Shown in pieces: positions 7,705 to 15,260 of a stretch of 62,725 nt of DNA. The stretch comes from Ancylobacter lacus (GTDB lineage: Bacteria > Pseudomonadota > Alphaproteobacteria > Rhizobiales > Xanthobacteraceae), in NCBI RefSeq assembly GCF_018390635.1, contig NZ_JAHBGE010000041.1, positions 1 through 62,725 of the forward strand. The letters are read 5' to 3'. Positions within the stretch are counted from its first letter, which is position 1. Each line of letters begins with the position of its first letter. The translations under genes were made by a program, and so were the position numbers. The notes beneath the pieces are model-generated. The model was not told where the DNA came from, did not search any database, and worked only from the letters and a program-made list of their open reading frames with translations.

Positions 7705-7734
7705 TTCTATGCCCCATGCCGCGGGCGATTGCAA
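7705..7734 (-). promoter_or_regulatory. Likely promoter of tRNA-Gly
   Basis: On the minus strand TTGCAA (7729-7734) is followed 18 bp later by ATAGAA (7705-7710), about 47 bp before the tRNA 5' end. It is a fair sigma-70 match at a sensible distance. Confidence 0.45.
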
Positions 7735-7753
7735 CGGGGTGGTGACGTTTCTT

Positions 7754-7769
7754 TCCACAGGCCTGTGGA
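7754..7769. promoter_or_regulatory. 16-bp perfect palindrome upstream of aguB
   Basis: TCCACAGG-CCTGTGGA is a perfect 16-bp palindrome about 110 bp before the aguB start, between the tRNA promoter and the agu genes. It could be an operator for the agmatine genes. TTTCCACA also resembles half of a DnaA-type box. No regulator gene is adjacent. Confidence 0.4.
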
Positions 7770-7880
7770 CACCTGCCCCTTCCGCGGGCCCGCATCCCCT
7801 CCCACGCGGTGTCTTGTGCCGGACATCGGAATATGGGAGGCGGAGGCGCGGGCCGCGCAGGGTCCGTGAAGGAGTCTCCC

Positions 7881-8687
7881 ATGCGCCACCTCACCGTCGC
7901 CGCCACCCAGATGGCCTGTTCCTGGGACATTCCCGGCAACATCGCACGGGCCGAGGCGCTGGTGCGCGCCGCGGCTGCGCGCGGCGCCCGGCTCATCCTG
8001 ATTCAGGAGCTGTTCGAGACCCCCTATTTCTGCCAGGACCAGCTCCACGAATATCTCGCGCTGGCAAAGCCGCTGGAAGGCAACCCGCTGATCGCGCATT
8101 TCGCCGCGCTGGCCCGTGAGCTCGGGGTGGTGCTGCCGCTGAGCTTTTTCGAGCGGGCGGGACAGGCCGCTTTCAACAGCCTCGCGGTCATCGACGCCGA
8201 CGGCAGCATTGCCGGCGTCTACCGCAAGAGCCACATTCCCGACGGCCCCGGCTATACGGAGAAGTTCTATTTCTCGCCCGGCGACACCGGCTTCCGCGTC
8301 TGGAACACCAAGGTCGGCCGCATCGGCGTCGGCATCTGCTGGGACCAGTGGTTTCCCGAATGCGCGCGCGCCATGGCGCTGATGGGGGCGGAGATTCTGC
8401 TGTATCCCACCGCCATCGGTTCCGAGCCGCACGATCCCACGCTTGAATCGGCCGCGCACTGGCAGCGGGTGATGCAGGGCCATGCCGGGGCCAATCTTAT
8501 GCCGCTGGTCGCCTCGAACCGGATCGGCACCGAGGCCGGGCGCAACGGCACCTCCATCACCTTCTACGGCTCCTCCTTCATCGCCGATCCCACCGGCGCC
8601 AAGGTCGCGGAGGCGGGGCGGGACGAGGAGACGGTGCTCACGGCCACGTTCGATCTCGACGCCATCGCGCAGCAGCGCCATTCCTGA
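7881..8687 (+). CDS. aguB: N-carbamoylputrescine amidase, interrupted by in-frame TGA
   Basis: A nitrilase-superfamily amidohydrolase that converts N-carbamoylputrescine to putrescine, the second step of the agmatine deiminase route. The catalytic triad is visible: Glu43 (IQELFETPYF), Lys116 (YRKSHIPDGPGY) and Cys153 (GVGICWDQWFPE). AAGGAG 6 nt before the ATG fixes the start. The frame stops at TGA 8685-8687 after 268 residues. The same frame then continues without a break as GVFRDRRPELYGALLSLDG, the normal C-terminus of the family, to TGA at 8769-8771. The TGA stands where homologues usually have Trp, so a TGG-to-TGA change (mutation or base-call error) or read-through is likely. The full product would be 296 residues and would end 10 bp before aguA. 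Confidence 0.9.
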   Translation: MRHLTVAATQMACSWDIPGNIARAEALVRAAAARGARLILIQELFETPYFCQDQLHEYLALAKPLEGNPLIAHFAALARELGVVLPLSFFERAGQAAFNSLAVIDADGSIAGVYRKSHIPDGPGYTEKFYFSPGDTGFRVWNTKVGRIGVGICWDQWFPECARAMALMGAEILLYPTAIGSEPHDPTLESAAHWQRVMQGHAGANLMPLVASNRIGTEAGRNGTSITFYGSSFIADPTGAKVAEAGRDEETVLTATFDLDAIAQQRHS

Positions 8688-8781
8688 GGAGTTTTCCGCG
8701 ACCGGCGGCCGGAGCTCTACGGCGCGCTGCTGAGCCTCGACGGCCGCAAGCCCCACGCCGCCGCACGCTGAAGGAGCCGCC

Positions 8782-9888
8782 ATGACCGCCGACGCCCCCG
8801 CGACGCTGCCCGGCCCACCCACCGCCGACGGCTTCCGCATGCCGGCGGAATGGGAGCCGCATGCCGGCACGCTGATGATCTGGCCGGTGCGCCCCGACAA
8901 CTGGCGGGAGGGCGCGCGGCCGGCACAGGCGGCCTTCGCCGCCGTTGCCGGCGCGATCGCCCGCTTCGAGCCGGTGACCATGCTGGTGCCGCCGGAGGCG
9001 CTCGCTTCCGCCCGGGAAACCCTGCCGCCGGGCGTGCAGGTCCTTGAAATTCCGAGCAATGACTCCTGGTGCCGCGACAGCGGGCCGACCTTCGTGACCG
9101 ATGCCGGTGGGCGTCTGCGCGGGGTGCACTGGGACTTCAACGCCTGGGGCGGGCTCTACACCGATTTCGAGCAGGACCGCGCCCTTGCCGCCGCCGTGCT
9201 GAGGCAGGCCGGCGTTCCGCGCTACCGCGCGCCCTTCGTGCTGGAGGGCGGCTCGATCCATGTCGATGGCGAGGGCACGCTGCTCACCACCGAGGAGTGC
9301 CTGCTCAACCCGAACCGCAACCCGCAGCTCTCCCGCGCGGAGATCGAGCGCAACATGCGGGACTATCTCGGGGTCGAGACGATCCTCTGGCTCGAGTACG
9401 GTCTGGTGGATGATGAGACCGATGGACACATCGACAACATCGCCTGCTTCGTCCGCCCCGGGGTGGTGGCGCTGACCTGGTGCGACGACCCCGCCGACCC
9501 CCAGCACGCCATCTCCAGGGCCGCGCTCGAGCGGCTCAGCCGCGCCCGCGACGCCCGTGGCCGTCCGATCGAGGTGGTGAAGCTGCCGCTGCCGGGCCCG
9601 CTGTTCCGCACCGCGGCCGAGGCGGTGGAGGAGCCGCTGGCCGGGGGCGGCACGATGAGCCGCGGCGTCGGCGAGCGGCTCGGCGGATCGTATGTGAACT
9701 TCTATGTCGGCAACGGCTTCGTGCTGATGCCGCTGCTCGACCCGCGCCACGACGAGGAGGCCCGGGCCATTCTCGCCGGCCTGTTCCCCGGCCGCGAGGT
9801 CATCGGGCTGCCGACGCGGGAAATCCTGCTGGGCGGCGGCAACATCCACTGCATCACCCAGCAGATTCCGGTCGGCACGCCCGGCTGA
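8782..9888 (+). CDS. aguA: Agmatine deiminase
   Basis: A 368-residue agmatine deiminase (peptidyl-arginine-deiminase fold) that hydrolyses agmatine to N-carbamoylputrescine and ammonia. Visible motifs are EWEPHAGTLMIWP near the N-terminus, NDSWCRDSGPTF, EGGSIHVDGEG (His general acid), DDETDGHIDN and GGGNIHCITQQIP with nucleophile Cys357 near the C-terminus. AAGGAG sits 6 nt before the ATG. It follows aguB in the same direction, so the pair makes putrescine from agmatine in the cytoplasm. No transporter or arginine decarboxylase is adjacent. Confidence 0.95.
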   Translation: MTADAPATLPGPPTADGFRMPAEWEPHAGTLMIWPVRPDNWREGARPAQAAFAAVAGAIARFEPVTMLVPPEALASARETLPPGVQVLEIPSNDSWCRDSGPTFVTDAGGRLRGVHWDFNAWGGLYTDFEQDRALAAAVLRQAGVPRYRAPFVLEGGSIHVDGEGTLLTTEECLLNPNRNPQLSRAEIERNMRDYLGVETILWLEYGLVDDETDGHIDNIACFVRPGVVALTWCDDPADPQHAISRAALERLSRARDARGRPIEVVKLPLPGPLFRTAAEAVEEPLAGGGTMSRGVGERLGGSYVNFYVGNGFVLMPLLDPRHDEEARAILAGLFPGREVIGLPTREILLGGGNIHCITQQIPVGTPG

Positions 9889-9919
9889 GGCGCGACCGGC
9901 CGAGGCCGGCGCCTGGCCT

Positions 9920-10354
9920 TCAGGCCGAGAGCCGGCGGATCAGCGCCTCCACCGCCACGGCGTAGCCCGCCGGGCCGAGCCCGATGATGCAGCCGGTCGC
10001 CACCGCCGAGATCGGCGAATGGTGGCGGAAGGTCTCGCGCTGGAACACGTTGCTGACATGGACCTGCAGCACCGGGCCGCCGAAGGCGACCAGCGCGTCG
10101 GGAAGCGCGATCGAGGTGTAGGAGAGGCTGCCGGCATTGATGACGATGCCGTCGGCGGTGCCGCGCGCCTGCTGGATCCAGTCCACCAGCTCGCCCTCAT
10201 GGTTGGACTGGCGAAAGCCGAGCTCGGCGCCCATCGCCGCGGCGCGGGCGCGGCAGGCCGCCTCGATGTCGGCAAGGGTCAGCCGGCCATAGGGGCCGGT
10301 GGGGTCGAGGCCGTAGAGATTGGTGTTGGGGCCGCTGACGACCTCGATCCGCAC
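9920..10354 (-). CDS. Divergent type II dehydroquinase-like enzyme
   Basis: A 144-residue protein of the AroQ fold. Family blocks are clear: VSGPNTNLYG, SNHEGELVDWIQQA, DGIVINAGSLSYTS, LQVHVSNVFQRETFRHHS. The catalytic Tyr of the lid loop (PYG), the His of VHVSN and the Arg of RETFRHHS are kept. The lid Arg of the usual LGxRExxxYG motif is Asp here, and the substrate-binding NPGAxTHTS motif reads NAGSLSYTS, so the normal His is Tyr. Start is GTG at 10354 with GGAG 8 nt upstream. As the last gene of a catabolic operon with altered binding residues it may dehydrate another substrate. It could still be a housekeeping AroQ if no other copy exists. Confidence 0.85.
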   Translation of the reverse strand: MRIEVVSGPNTNLYGLDPTGPYGRLTLADIEAACRARAAAMGAELGFRQSNHEGELVDWIQQARGTADGIVINAGSLSYTSIALPDALVAFGGPVLQVHVSNVFQRETFRHHSPISAVATGCIIGLGPAGYAVAVEALIRRLSA

Positions 10355-10368
10355 GGTTTTCTCTCCCT

Positions 10369-10794
10369 TCACGGAATCTGGTCGTCGGCGCCGATGGCGG
10401 CGAGGCCGGCGCGGGCCACGGCGACATCCTGCTCCCCGGTGCCCGATCCCACGCCGATGCCGCCGAGGCAGACCCCGTCGACGATGATGGGCAGCCCGCC
10501 CTCGAGATTGGTGAGGCGCTGGCCGCCGGCGAGCGACAGCTTGATCTCGTCGGCGGGCTTCAGCCGCGAGGTCGGCTGGCGGTGCGAGGCGGCGGTGATC
10601 GCCTTGGACAGCGAGGTCTCGCGCGACAGCAGCTTGGCGCCGTCCATGCGCACGAAGGCGAGAAGATTGCCGCCCTCGTCGACGATGTTGATGTTCTGCG
10701 GCACCCCCATCTCGCTCGCCTTGGCGACGGCGGCGGCGAGCATCTTCAGCGCGCCGGCATGGGTGAGCTTCAGGGTGGGGAGGAGGATCGACAT
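10369..10794 (-). CDS. GlcG/HbpS-family protein
   Basis: A 141-residue GlcG/HbpS-like (PF03928) protein with the family's features: PTLKLTHAGALKMLAAAVAK, INIVDEGGNLLAFVRMDGA, ETSLSKAITAAS and a C-terminal GGLPIIVDGVCLGGIGVGSG. No signal peptide is seen, so it should be cytoplasmic. Members bind haem or act as unassigned partners in glycolate and other catabolic operons. It sits 14 bp before the AroQ-like gene and 26 bp after the DUF1028 gene in the same operon. GAGG lies 7 nt before the ATG. Confidence 0.85.
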   Translation of the reverse strand: MSILLPTLKLTHAGALKMLAAAVAKASEMGVPQNINIVDEGGNLLAFVRMDGAKLLSRETSLSKAITAASHRQPTSRLKPADEIKLSLAGGQRLTNLEGGLPIIVDGVCLGGIGVGSGTGEQDVAVARAGLAAIGADDQIP

Positions 10795-10820
10795 GGGCAG
10801 GCCTCGCGGCTCGGAACGGA

Positions 10821-11498
10821 CTACTGGTCGCCGGGGACACCGTAGGACGGCGCGGTGGAAGGGTCGAGCGCGCGGGTGACGTAGGCGTCCATCTGCGGCT
10901 GCCACAGCGCCCACAGCGCCGCCAGCTCGGCGATGGGGTCGCCCTCGGTCCAGTCGACCCTGAGGTCCGCCACCGGCCAGCCCACCGTGTCGACCAGCAG
11001 CATGCCGGCGGAATGCACCGGCCCCTCCTCGCCACCGGCGGCCACCGCGGCCTGCATGGCGGCGAGGATGCGCGCGCCGAGATGCGCCTCGGGCTCAGCC
11101 TCGAACGCCGCGACCATGGCCGCGGGCACCTCGAGCGAGGCGAGCAGGTTGCCCGCCGCCGCCACATCTGTGCCGGTGGCGATGGCGTGGGTGCCCAGCG
11201 TGCGGGTGCCGGAATGGCCGGCGACGCGCCCTTCCCGGTCCAGCAGCACCACCTGGCGGAACTCGAAATGCGGCGCCTCGGCCTTGAACCGGGCCAGCGC
11301 CTCGGCGGCGGAAAGGCCCTGCGCCATGAGGTCGAGCCCCTTCGGCCCCAGCGTCGGGTCGGTGATGTTCTGGGTCGCCACCACCCCGACCCCGGCCCGG
11401 GCGTGGGCGCAGCGCGCCGCGACGCAGGGGCTGGAGGAGGAGACGGCGATGCCGAACATGCCGGTGCGCGCGCAGCGCGCGGAAACGGAGAAGGTCAC
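10821..11498 (-). CDS. DUF1028 family protein
   Basis: A 225-residue DUF1028 protein. The family is distantly related to N-terminal nucleophile hydrolases and is often encoded beside amidohydrolases and RidA proteins. Characteristic segments are MTFSVSARCARTGMFGIAVS at the start, GVGVVATQNITDPTLG, GRVAGHSGTRTLG and GNLLAS. Its place between RidA and GlcG-like genes in an operon with an M20 amidohydrolase suggests hydrolysis of an amide or imine intermediate; this is inferred from context. No enzymatic activity is established for the family. Confidence 0.88.
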   Translation of the reverse strand: MTFSVSARCARTGMFGIAVSSSSPCVAARCAHARAGVGVVATQNITDPTLGPKGLDLMAQGLSAAEALARFKAEAPHFEFRQVVLLDREGRVAGHSGTRTLGTHAIATGTDVAAAGNLLASLEVPAAMVAAFEAEPEAHLGARILAAMQAAVAAGGEEGPVHSAGMLLVDTVGWPVADLRVDWTEGDPIAELAALWALWQPQMDAYVTRALDPSTAPSYGVPGDQ

Positions 11499-11511
11499 GC
11501 CGCCCTCCCGA

Positions 11512-11934
11512 TCAGGCGGCGTCGGGGATGACGGCCGTCACCTCGATCTCGACCAGCCATTCCGGCCGGGCGAGCGCGGGCACCACGAGGCCGGTGGAGC
11601 ACGGGAACACGCCCTTCAGCCACTTGCCCATCTCCTGATAGACCGCCTCGCGGTAGCGGATGTCGGTGAGATAGACCACGACGCGGCAGATGTGGCTGAG
11701 GTCGCTGCCGGCTTCCTCCAGCAGCAGCTTGATGTTGGCCATGGCCTTCTCGGCCTGCTTGCCGGCATCGCCGACATGGACGCTCTCGCGGGTGTCGAGG
11801 TCCTGCGCGACCTGCCCGCGCAGGAACACCATGGTGCCGCGCGCCACGACGCCCTGGGAGAGATCGTTGTCGAGCTTCTGCTCGGGATAGGTCTGCTTGG
11901 TGTTGAACGGGCGCAGGCGGGTGTGGACGACCAT
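11512..11934 (-). CDS. RidA (YjgF) family enamine/imine deaminase
   Basis: A 140-residue RidA-fold protein. RidA enzymes hydrolyse reactive enamines or imines to ketones and ammonia. Visible family segments are VARGTMVFLRGQVAQDL, AEKAMANIKLLLEEAGS and LSHICRVVVYLTDI. The archetypal RidA Arg sits in an R-x-x-V-x-V strand; here PEWLVEIEVTAV replaces it, so this is a variant subfamily like those in Rut-type and aminomuconate pathways. Its place in an operon with a flavin-dependent hydroxylase and flavin reductase resembles pyrimidine (Rut) catabolism in logic, but the enzymes are different. Confidence 0.88.
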   Translation of the reverse strand: MVVHTRLRPFNTKQTYPEQKLDNDLSQGVVARGTMVFLRGQVAQDLDTRESVHVGDAGKQAEKAMANIKLLLEEAGSDLSHICRVVVYLTDIRYREAVYQEMGKWLKGVFPCSTGLVVPALARPEWLVEIEVTAVIPDAA

Positions 11935-11958
11935 GGACGGCGTTCTCTCGGTTCGGGA

Positions 11959-13212
11959 TCAGGAGGTCGGGGGGGATGCGGGCGCCCGCAGCGGCCAGGC
12001 GTCGAGCGGGGCGTGCAGCAGGCTGGCGAGGCGCGACATCATGGCACCGGCGGCCGCCAGCTCGTCGAACCCGATCCATTCGTCGGCCTTGTGGGCGCGG
12101 GCGATGTCGCCGGGGCCGCAGACGATGGTGGGGATGCCGGCGCGGGCATAGAGCCCGGCCTCGGTGCCGAAGGCGAGGGTTGTCGGCTCGCCCGCGCCCG
12201 CCGCCGCGGCACCGGACAGCGCGGCGCCGAGCGTCACGGGCCAGCTCTGCGCCGGCGTGTCGAGCCCGGGATAGGCGCTGATCGGCTCCATCGCCACCCC
12301 GGCCTCTGGGGCCTGCGCCGCCAGCGCGGCGTGCGCCTCGCGCTGCAGCGCGTCCAGCCGGGCGATCAGCGCCGCCTCGTCCTCGCCGGGCAGGGTGCGC
12401 ACCTCGAATTCCAGCACGGCGCGGTCCGGCACCAGGTTCAGCGCGCCGCCGCCATGGAGCGAGCCGACATGGACGCTGGACCAGGGTGGATCGAAGGCCG
12501 GGTCATGGCGCACGCGCAGCTCGGCGCCGAGCGCCGACAGCGCCACCGCCATCCGCGCCGCGGCCTCCACCGCATTGGCCGCGCGGTGCGGCAGGGCGGA
12601 ATGCCCGCCCCGCCCGGTGAAGACCAGCCGGCGGGCGAGCTTGCCCTTGTGGGCGCGCGCCACCCGGAGGCCGGTGGGCTCGCCGACGATGCACAGCGCG
12701 GGCGGCGCGGGCAGCCCGGCCACCGCCGCCACCAGATCGTCGGCCCCGGCGCAGCCGACCTCCTCGTCATAGGACAGCGCGATATGGACCGGGGTCCGGC
12801 CCGCCGTGCCGAGGAACTTCGGCACCGCTGCCAGCACGGTGGCGATGAAGCCCTTCATGTCGGTGCTGCCGCGGCCATAGACCCGCTGGTCGCGCAGCGT
12901 GGCGGCGAAGGGCGGGCTCGACCAGCGCTGCCCCTCCACCGGCACCACGTCGGTGTGGGCGGAGAGCACGACGCCCGGCTGGTCGGCCGGGCCGAGGGTG
13001 GCGAGCAGCGCGACCTTGTCGCCCGCCGCATTGGGCAGCCGCCGCGCCTCGACGCCGAAGCGGGCGAGGTAATCGGCGATATAGTCGGCAATGTCGCGGT
13101 TGGAGCGATGGCTCACGCTCTCGAAACCGATGAGATCGCGCAGCAGCGCGACGGCGGCCGGGACTGCCCGCTCCGCCGCTCCAGCTTCGGCCGAACCCCC
13201 TGACAAACGCAT
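11959..13212 (-). CDS. M20 amidohydrolase, acetylornithine deacetylase/ArgE-like
   Basis: A 417-residue zinc peptidase/deacylase of the M20 (ArgE/DapE) family. Metal and catalytic motifs are present: LSAHTDVVPVEG (first His and Asp), VYGRGSTDMKGF (bridging Asp), SYDEEVGCAGAD (catalytic Glu-Glu) and CIVGEPTGLRVARAHKGK. A lid/dimerisation domain occupies roughly residues 190-300 (GRGGHSALPHRAANAVEAAA). The ATG at 13212 starts 7 bp after the flavin reductase stop. ArgE proper removes acetyl from N-acetylornithine. In this operon, with hydroxylase and RidA genes, an N-acyl or N-carbamoyl ring-cleavage product is a plausible alternative substrate. Confidence 0.88.
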   Translation of the reverse strand: MRLSGGSAEAGAAERAVPAAVALLRDLIGFESVSHRSNRDIADYIADYLARFGVEARRLPNAAGDKVALLATLGPADQPGVVLSAHTDVVPVEGQRWSSPPFAATLRDQRVYGRGSTDMKGFIATVLAAVPKFLGTAGRTPVHIALSYDEEVGCAGADDLVAAVAGLPAPPALCIVGEPTGLRVARAHKGKLARRLVFTGRGGHSALPHRAANAVEAAARMAVALSALGAELRVRHDPAFDPPWSSVHVGSLHGGGALNLVPDRAVLEFEVRTLPGEDEAALIARLDALQREAHAALAAQAPEAGVAMEPISAYPGLDTPAQSWPVTLGAALSGAAAAGAGEPTTLAFGTEAGLYARAGIPTIVCGPGDIARAHKADEWIGFDELAAAGAMMSRLASLLHAPLDAWPLRAPASPPTS

Positions 13213-13219
13213 GAAGCCC

Positions 13220-13708
13220 CTATGCGCTCGCCAGCCGGCGATAGCCCCGGCGGGTATAGACCAGCGGCTCCTCGGCATGGGTTTCCACCGCCACCACCTC
13301 GCCGGCGACGATGTGGTGGGTACCGAACGCGAAGACGCCCGCCACCCGGCAGTCGAACCGGCACAGCGCCCCGTGCAGCAGAGGCGCGCCGGTGACGCGG
13401 GTGTCCCAGGTGCCGGCGGCGAAACGGTCGTCGCGCCATTCGGGGATCAGCCCGGCGAAGCTGTCGGCCACGCGGTGCTGGTCGTGGCCGAGAATGTTCG
13501 CCGCGAACACGCCATTGGCGAGGATCGCCGGCAGCGACCGGCTGTCCCGGTGCACGCAGAACAGCACCGAGGGCGGCTCCATCGACAGCGAGCACAGCGA
13601 GGAGACGGTGAGCCCGGCGCGGCCCGCCTCGCCCGCCGTCGTCACCACGGTGACGCCGGAGGCGGTGCGTCCCATGGCGTCGCGGAACAGGGCGGGATCG
13701 ATGCTCAT
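13220..13708 (-). CDS. Flavin reductase (small component)
   Basis: A 162-residue flavin:NAD(P)H reductase of the HpaC/RutF family (PF01613). Motifs are FRDAMGRTASGVTVVTT, GLTVSSLCSLSMEPPSVLFCV and FAANILGHDQHRVADSFAG. It would supply reduced FAD or FMN to the hydroxylase encoded directly upstream. The ATG at 13708 overlaps the hydroxylase TGA in an ATGA arrangement, which implies translational coupling and a fixed pairing of the two proteins. Another ATG 27 nt earlier, inside the hydroxylase gene, is possible. Confidence 0.92.
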   Translation of the reverse strand: MSIDPALFRDAMGRTASGVTVVTTAGEAGRAGLTVSSLCSLSMEPPSVLFCVHRDSRSLPAILANGVFAANILGHDQHRVADSFAGLIPEWRDDRFAAGTWDTRVTGAPLLHGALCRFDCRVAGVFAFGTHHIVAGEVVAVETHAEEPLVYTRRGYRRLASA

Positions 13709-15171
13709 GACAGCCGCCCCGGCCGGGCGCCCCACACCGCGTCGGACAGGCCGGCGGCCTTGCGGACGAATTCCAGCGGACCCTCGAAATCGAAGGAATT
13801 ATACACCGCCGCGAGGTGGTTGAAGTGCGGGGCCTGGGCGAACTGCACGAAGGTGAGCCGGTGGCCGGCATAGTCCGAGTTCAGCAGGTCGCGGGCGAAG
13901 GCAAGCAGCTTGCGGCGGTCGTCCGCACCCCACTCCTCGTTCAGCGTGTAGAACTTCTTCAGCCACTCGCCCGAGCCCGGTGCGGCGAAGGCGGCGGCGT
14001 TCGGCGTGACGCAGATCTGGCCGCCGCACAGCTCGCGGGCGATGTGCATCATCGCGGGAAGCTGCGAGCAGGCATGGACCCGGCCGGCATAGAGCAGCGA
14101 CTGGTTCGGCATCAGCAGCCCGCCGGGGCTCTTTTCCGCTAGGGTGATCGAGGCGGTGAGATGGGCGTTGATGCCCTCGCGGTAGCAGACGAGGTCGGCG
14201 AGCTTCTCGCGGACCGACTGCAGCTTGTCCAGCCCGGTCTGCTTGGCGTTCCACATCGCCGCGCCGATCATCATGTCGGCGACGTAGAGCAGGCGCTGCA
14301 CATAGGGGAAGGCGGAGTAGCGGTGCAGGGTGGAACGGATGTACTGCGCCGCCTTGGTGTGGCGGTAGAAGAACACGTCCTCCCAGGGGATCAGCACGTT
14401 GTCGAAGATCACCAGCGCCTCGACCTCGTCGAACCGGTTGGCGAGGGGGTAGTCGGCGGGATCGGAGCGGCCGGCGAAGCCGGAGCGGCAGATGTGCTTC
14501 ACGCCCGGCGCGCCCATCTTCACGACGCAGCCCACGGCGTAGTCCGAGAGCTTCTCGTTGCTCCAGGCACCGACGGTCGGCTTCAGGAAGGCCTGGTCGG
14601 CATAGGCGGCGGCGGTCTCGTATTTGGCGCCGCGGATGATGATGCCGGCGTCGGTCTCCTTCACGACATGCACCATCATGTCGGGGTCCTGGTCCTGCGG
14701 GGCGCGGGAGCGGTCGCCCTTGGGATCGGTGTTGGCCGAGACGTGGAAGATGTCGTTGTCGAAGATGGTCTGGACGTGGCGGTCGACATTGTCGGCGAAG
14801 CGGGGGTCGAACTCGGCCAGCACGTCGCGGCCGTCGATCAGCGACCACACCTCGCCGATGGTCTCGTCGCCGACCCGGGTGACGACGCCGCCAATGTCCT
14901 TCATCACCGCGTCGACCGCGCCGATCTTGTCGGTCCAGTCCTTGGTCTCGCGCGGCGGCTTGTAGAAGATGGTGTTGCGCTTGTTGTCCTCGACATAGGT
15001 CAGGCGGTCCTGATAGGCCGCCTCATGCGCCATGTCGTACATGCGCGCCTTGACGTCGATGATGGGCTTGAACGCGGCGTGGCCGGTGATGTCCGTCACG
15101 CGCTCGCCATCGATCCAGACTTCGCGGCCGTCGCGCAGCCCGTTGCGGTACTCGTCACCTGTGCGGATCAT
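13705..15171 (-). CDS. HpaB/PvcC-family FADH2-dependent hydroxylase
   Basis: A 488-residue large component of a two-component flavin monooxygenase in the 4-hydroxyphenylacetate 3-hydroxylase family. N-terminal MIRTGDEYRNGLRDGREVW, the flavin-region VSANTDPKGDRSRAPQDQ, DAGIIIRGAKYETAAAYADQ and VLIPWEDVFFYR are typical. Usual length is about 480-520. Members hydroxylate phenols or pyrrole- and pyridine-type rings with FADH2 supplied by a separate reductase, here the overlapping downstream gene. The following genes (M20 amidohydrolase, RidA, DUF1028, GlcG-like, AroQ-like) read as one operon. A nitrogen-containing aromatic substrate is inferred from these, not shown. Transcription probably starts in the 89-bp gap shared with the LysR gene. 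Confidence 0.93.
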   Translation of the reverse strand: MIRTGDEYRNGLRDGREVWIDGERVTDITGHAAFKPIIDVKARMYDMAHEAAYQDRLTYVEDNKRNTIFYKPPRETKDWTDKIGAVDAVMKDIGGVVTRVGDETIGEVWSLIDGRDVLAEFDPRFADNVDRHVQTIFDNDIFHVSANTDPKGDRSRAPQDQDPDMMVHVVKETDAGIIIRGAKYETAAAYADQAFLKPTVGAWSNEKLSDYAVGCVVKMGAPGVKHICRSGFAGRSDPADYPLANRFDEVEALVIFDNVLIPWEDVFFYRHTKAAQYIRSTLHRYSAFPYVQRLLYVADMMIGAAMWNAKQTGLDKLQSVREKLADLVCYREGINAHLTASITLAEKSPGGLLMPNQSLLYAGRVHACSQLPAMMHIARELCGGQICVTPNAAAFAAPGSGEWLKKFYTLNEEWGADDRRKLLAFARDLLNSDYAGHRLTFVQFAQAPHFNHLAAVYNSFDFEGPLEFVRKAAGLSDAVWGARPGRLS

Positions 15172-15230
15172 CTGCCCATCCTTTTCTCGTGACGCAATCT
15201 TGTGCTGCGTGAATGGATCGGTAAAATATT

Positions 15231-15253
15231 TTCTATCGTTCCTTGAGATAGAA
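15231..15253. promoter_or_regulatory. LysR-type operator
   Basis: TTCTATC (15231-15237) and GATAGAA (15247-15253) form a perfect 7-bp inverted repeat with a 9-bp spacer. It has the T-N11-A geometry of LysR binding sites, placed in the 89-bp divergent gap and ending 7 bp before the LysR ATG. It can serve both autorepression and activation of the HpaB operon. Confidence 0.75.
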
Positions 15254-15260
15254 TTTCCCG

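Noticed and set aside
13220-13708. Rut pyrimidine-degradation operon
   Set aside because: A flavin reductase and a RidA protein occur together, but RutA, RutB, RutD and RutE are absent; the hydroxylase is HpaB-type.
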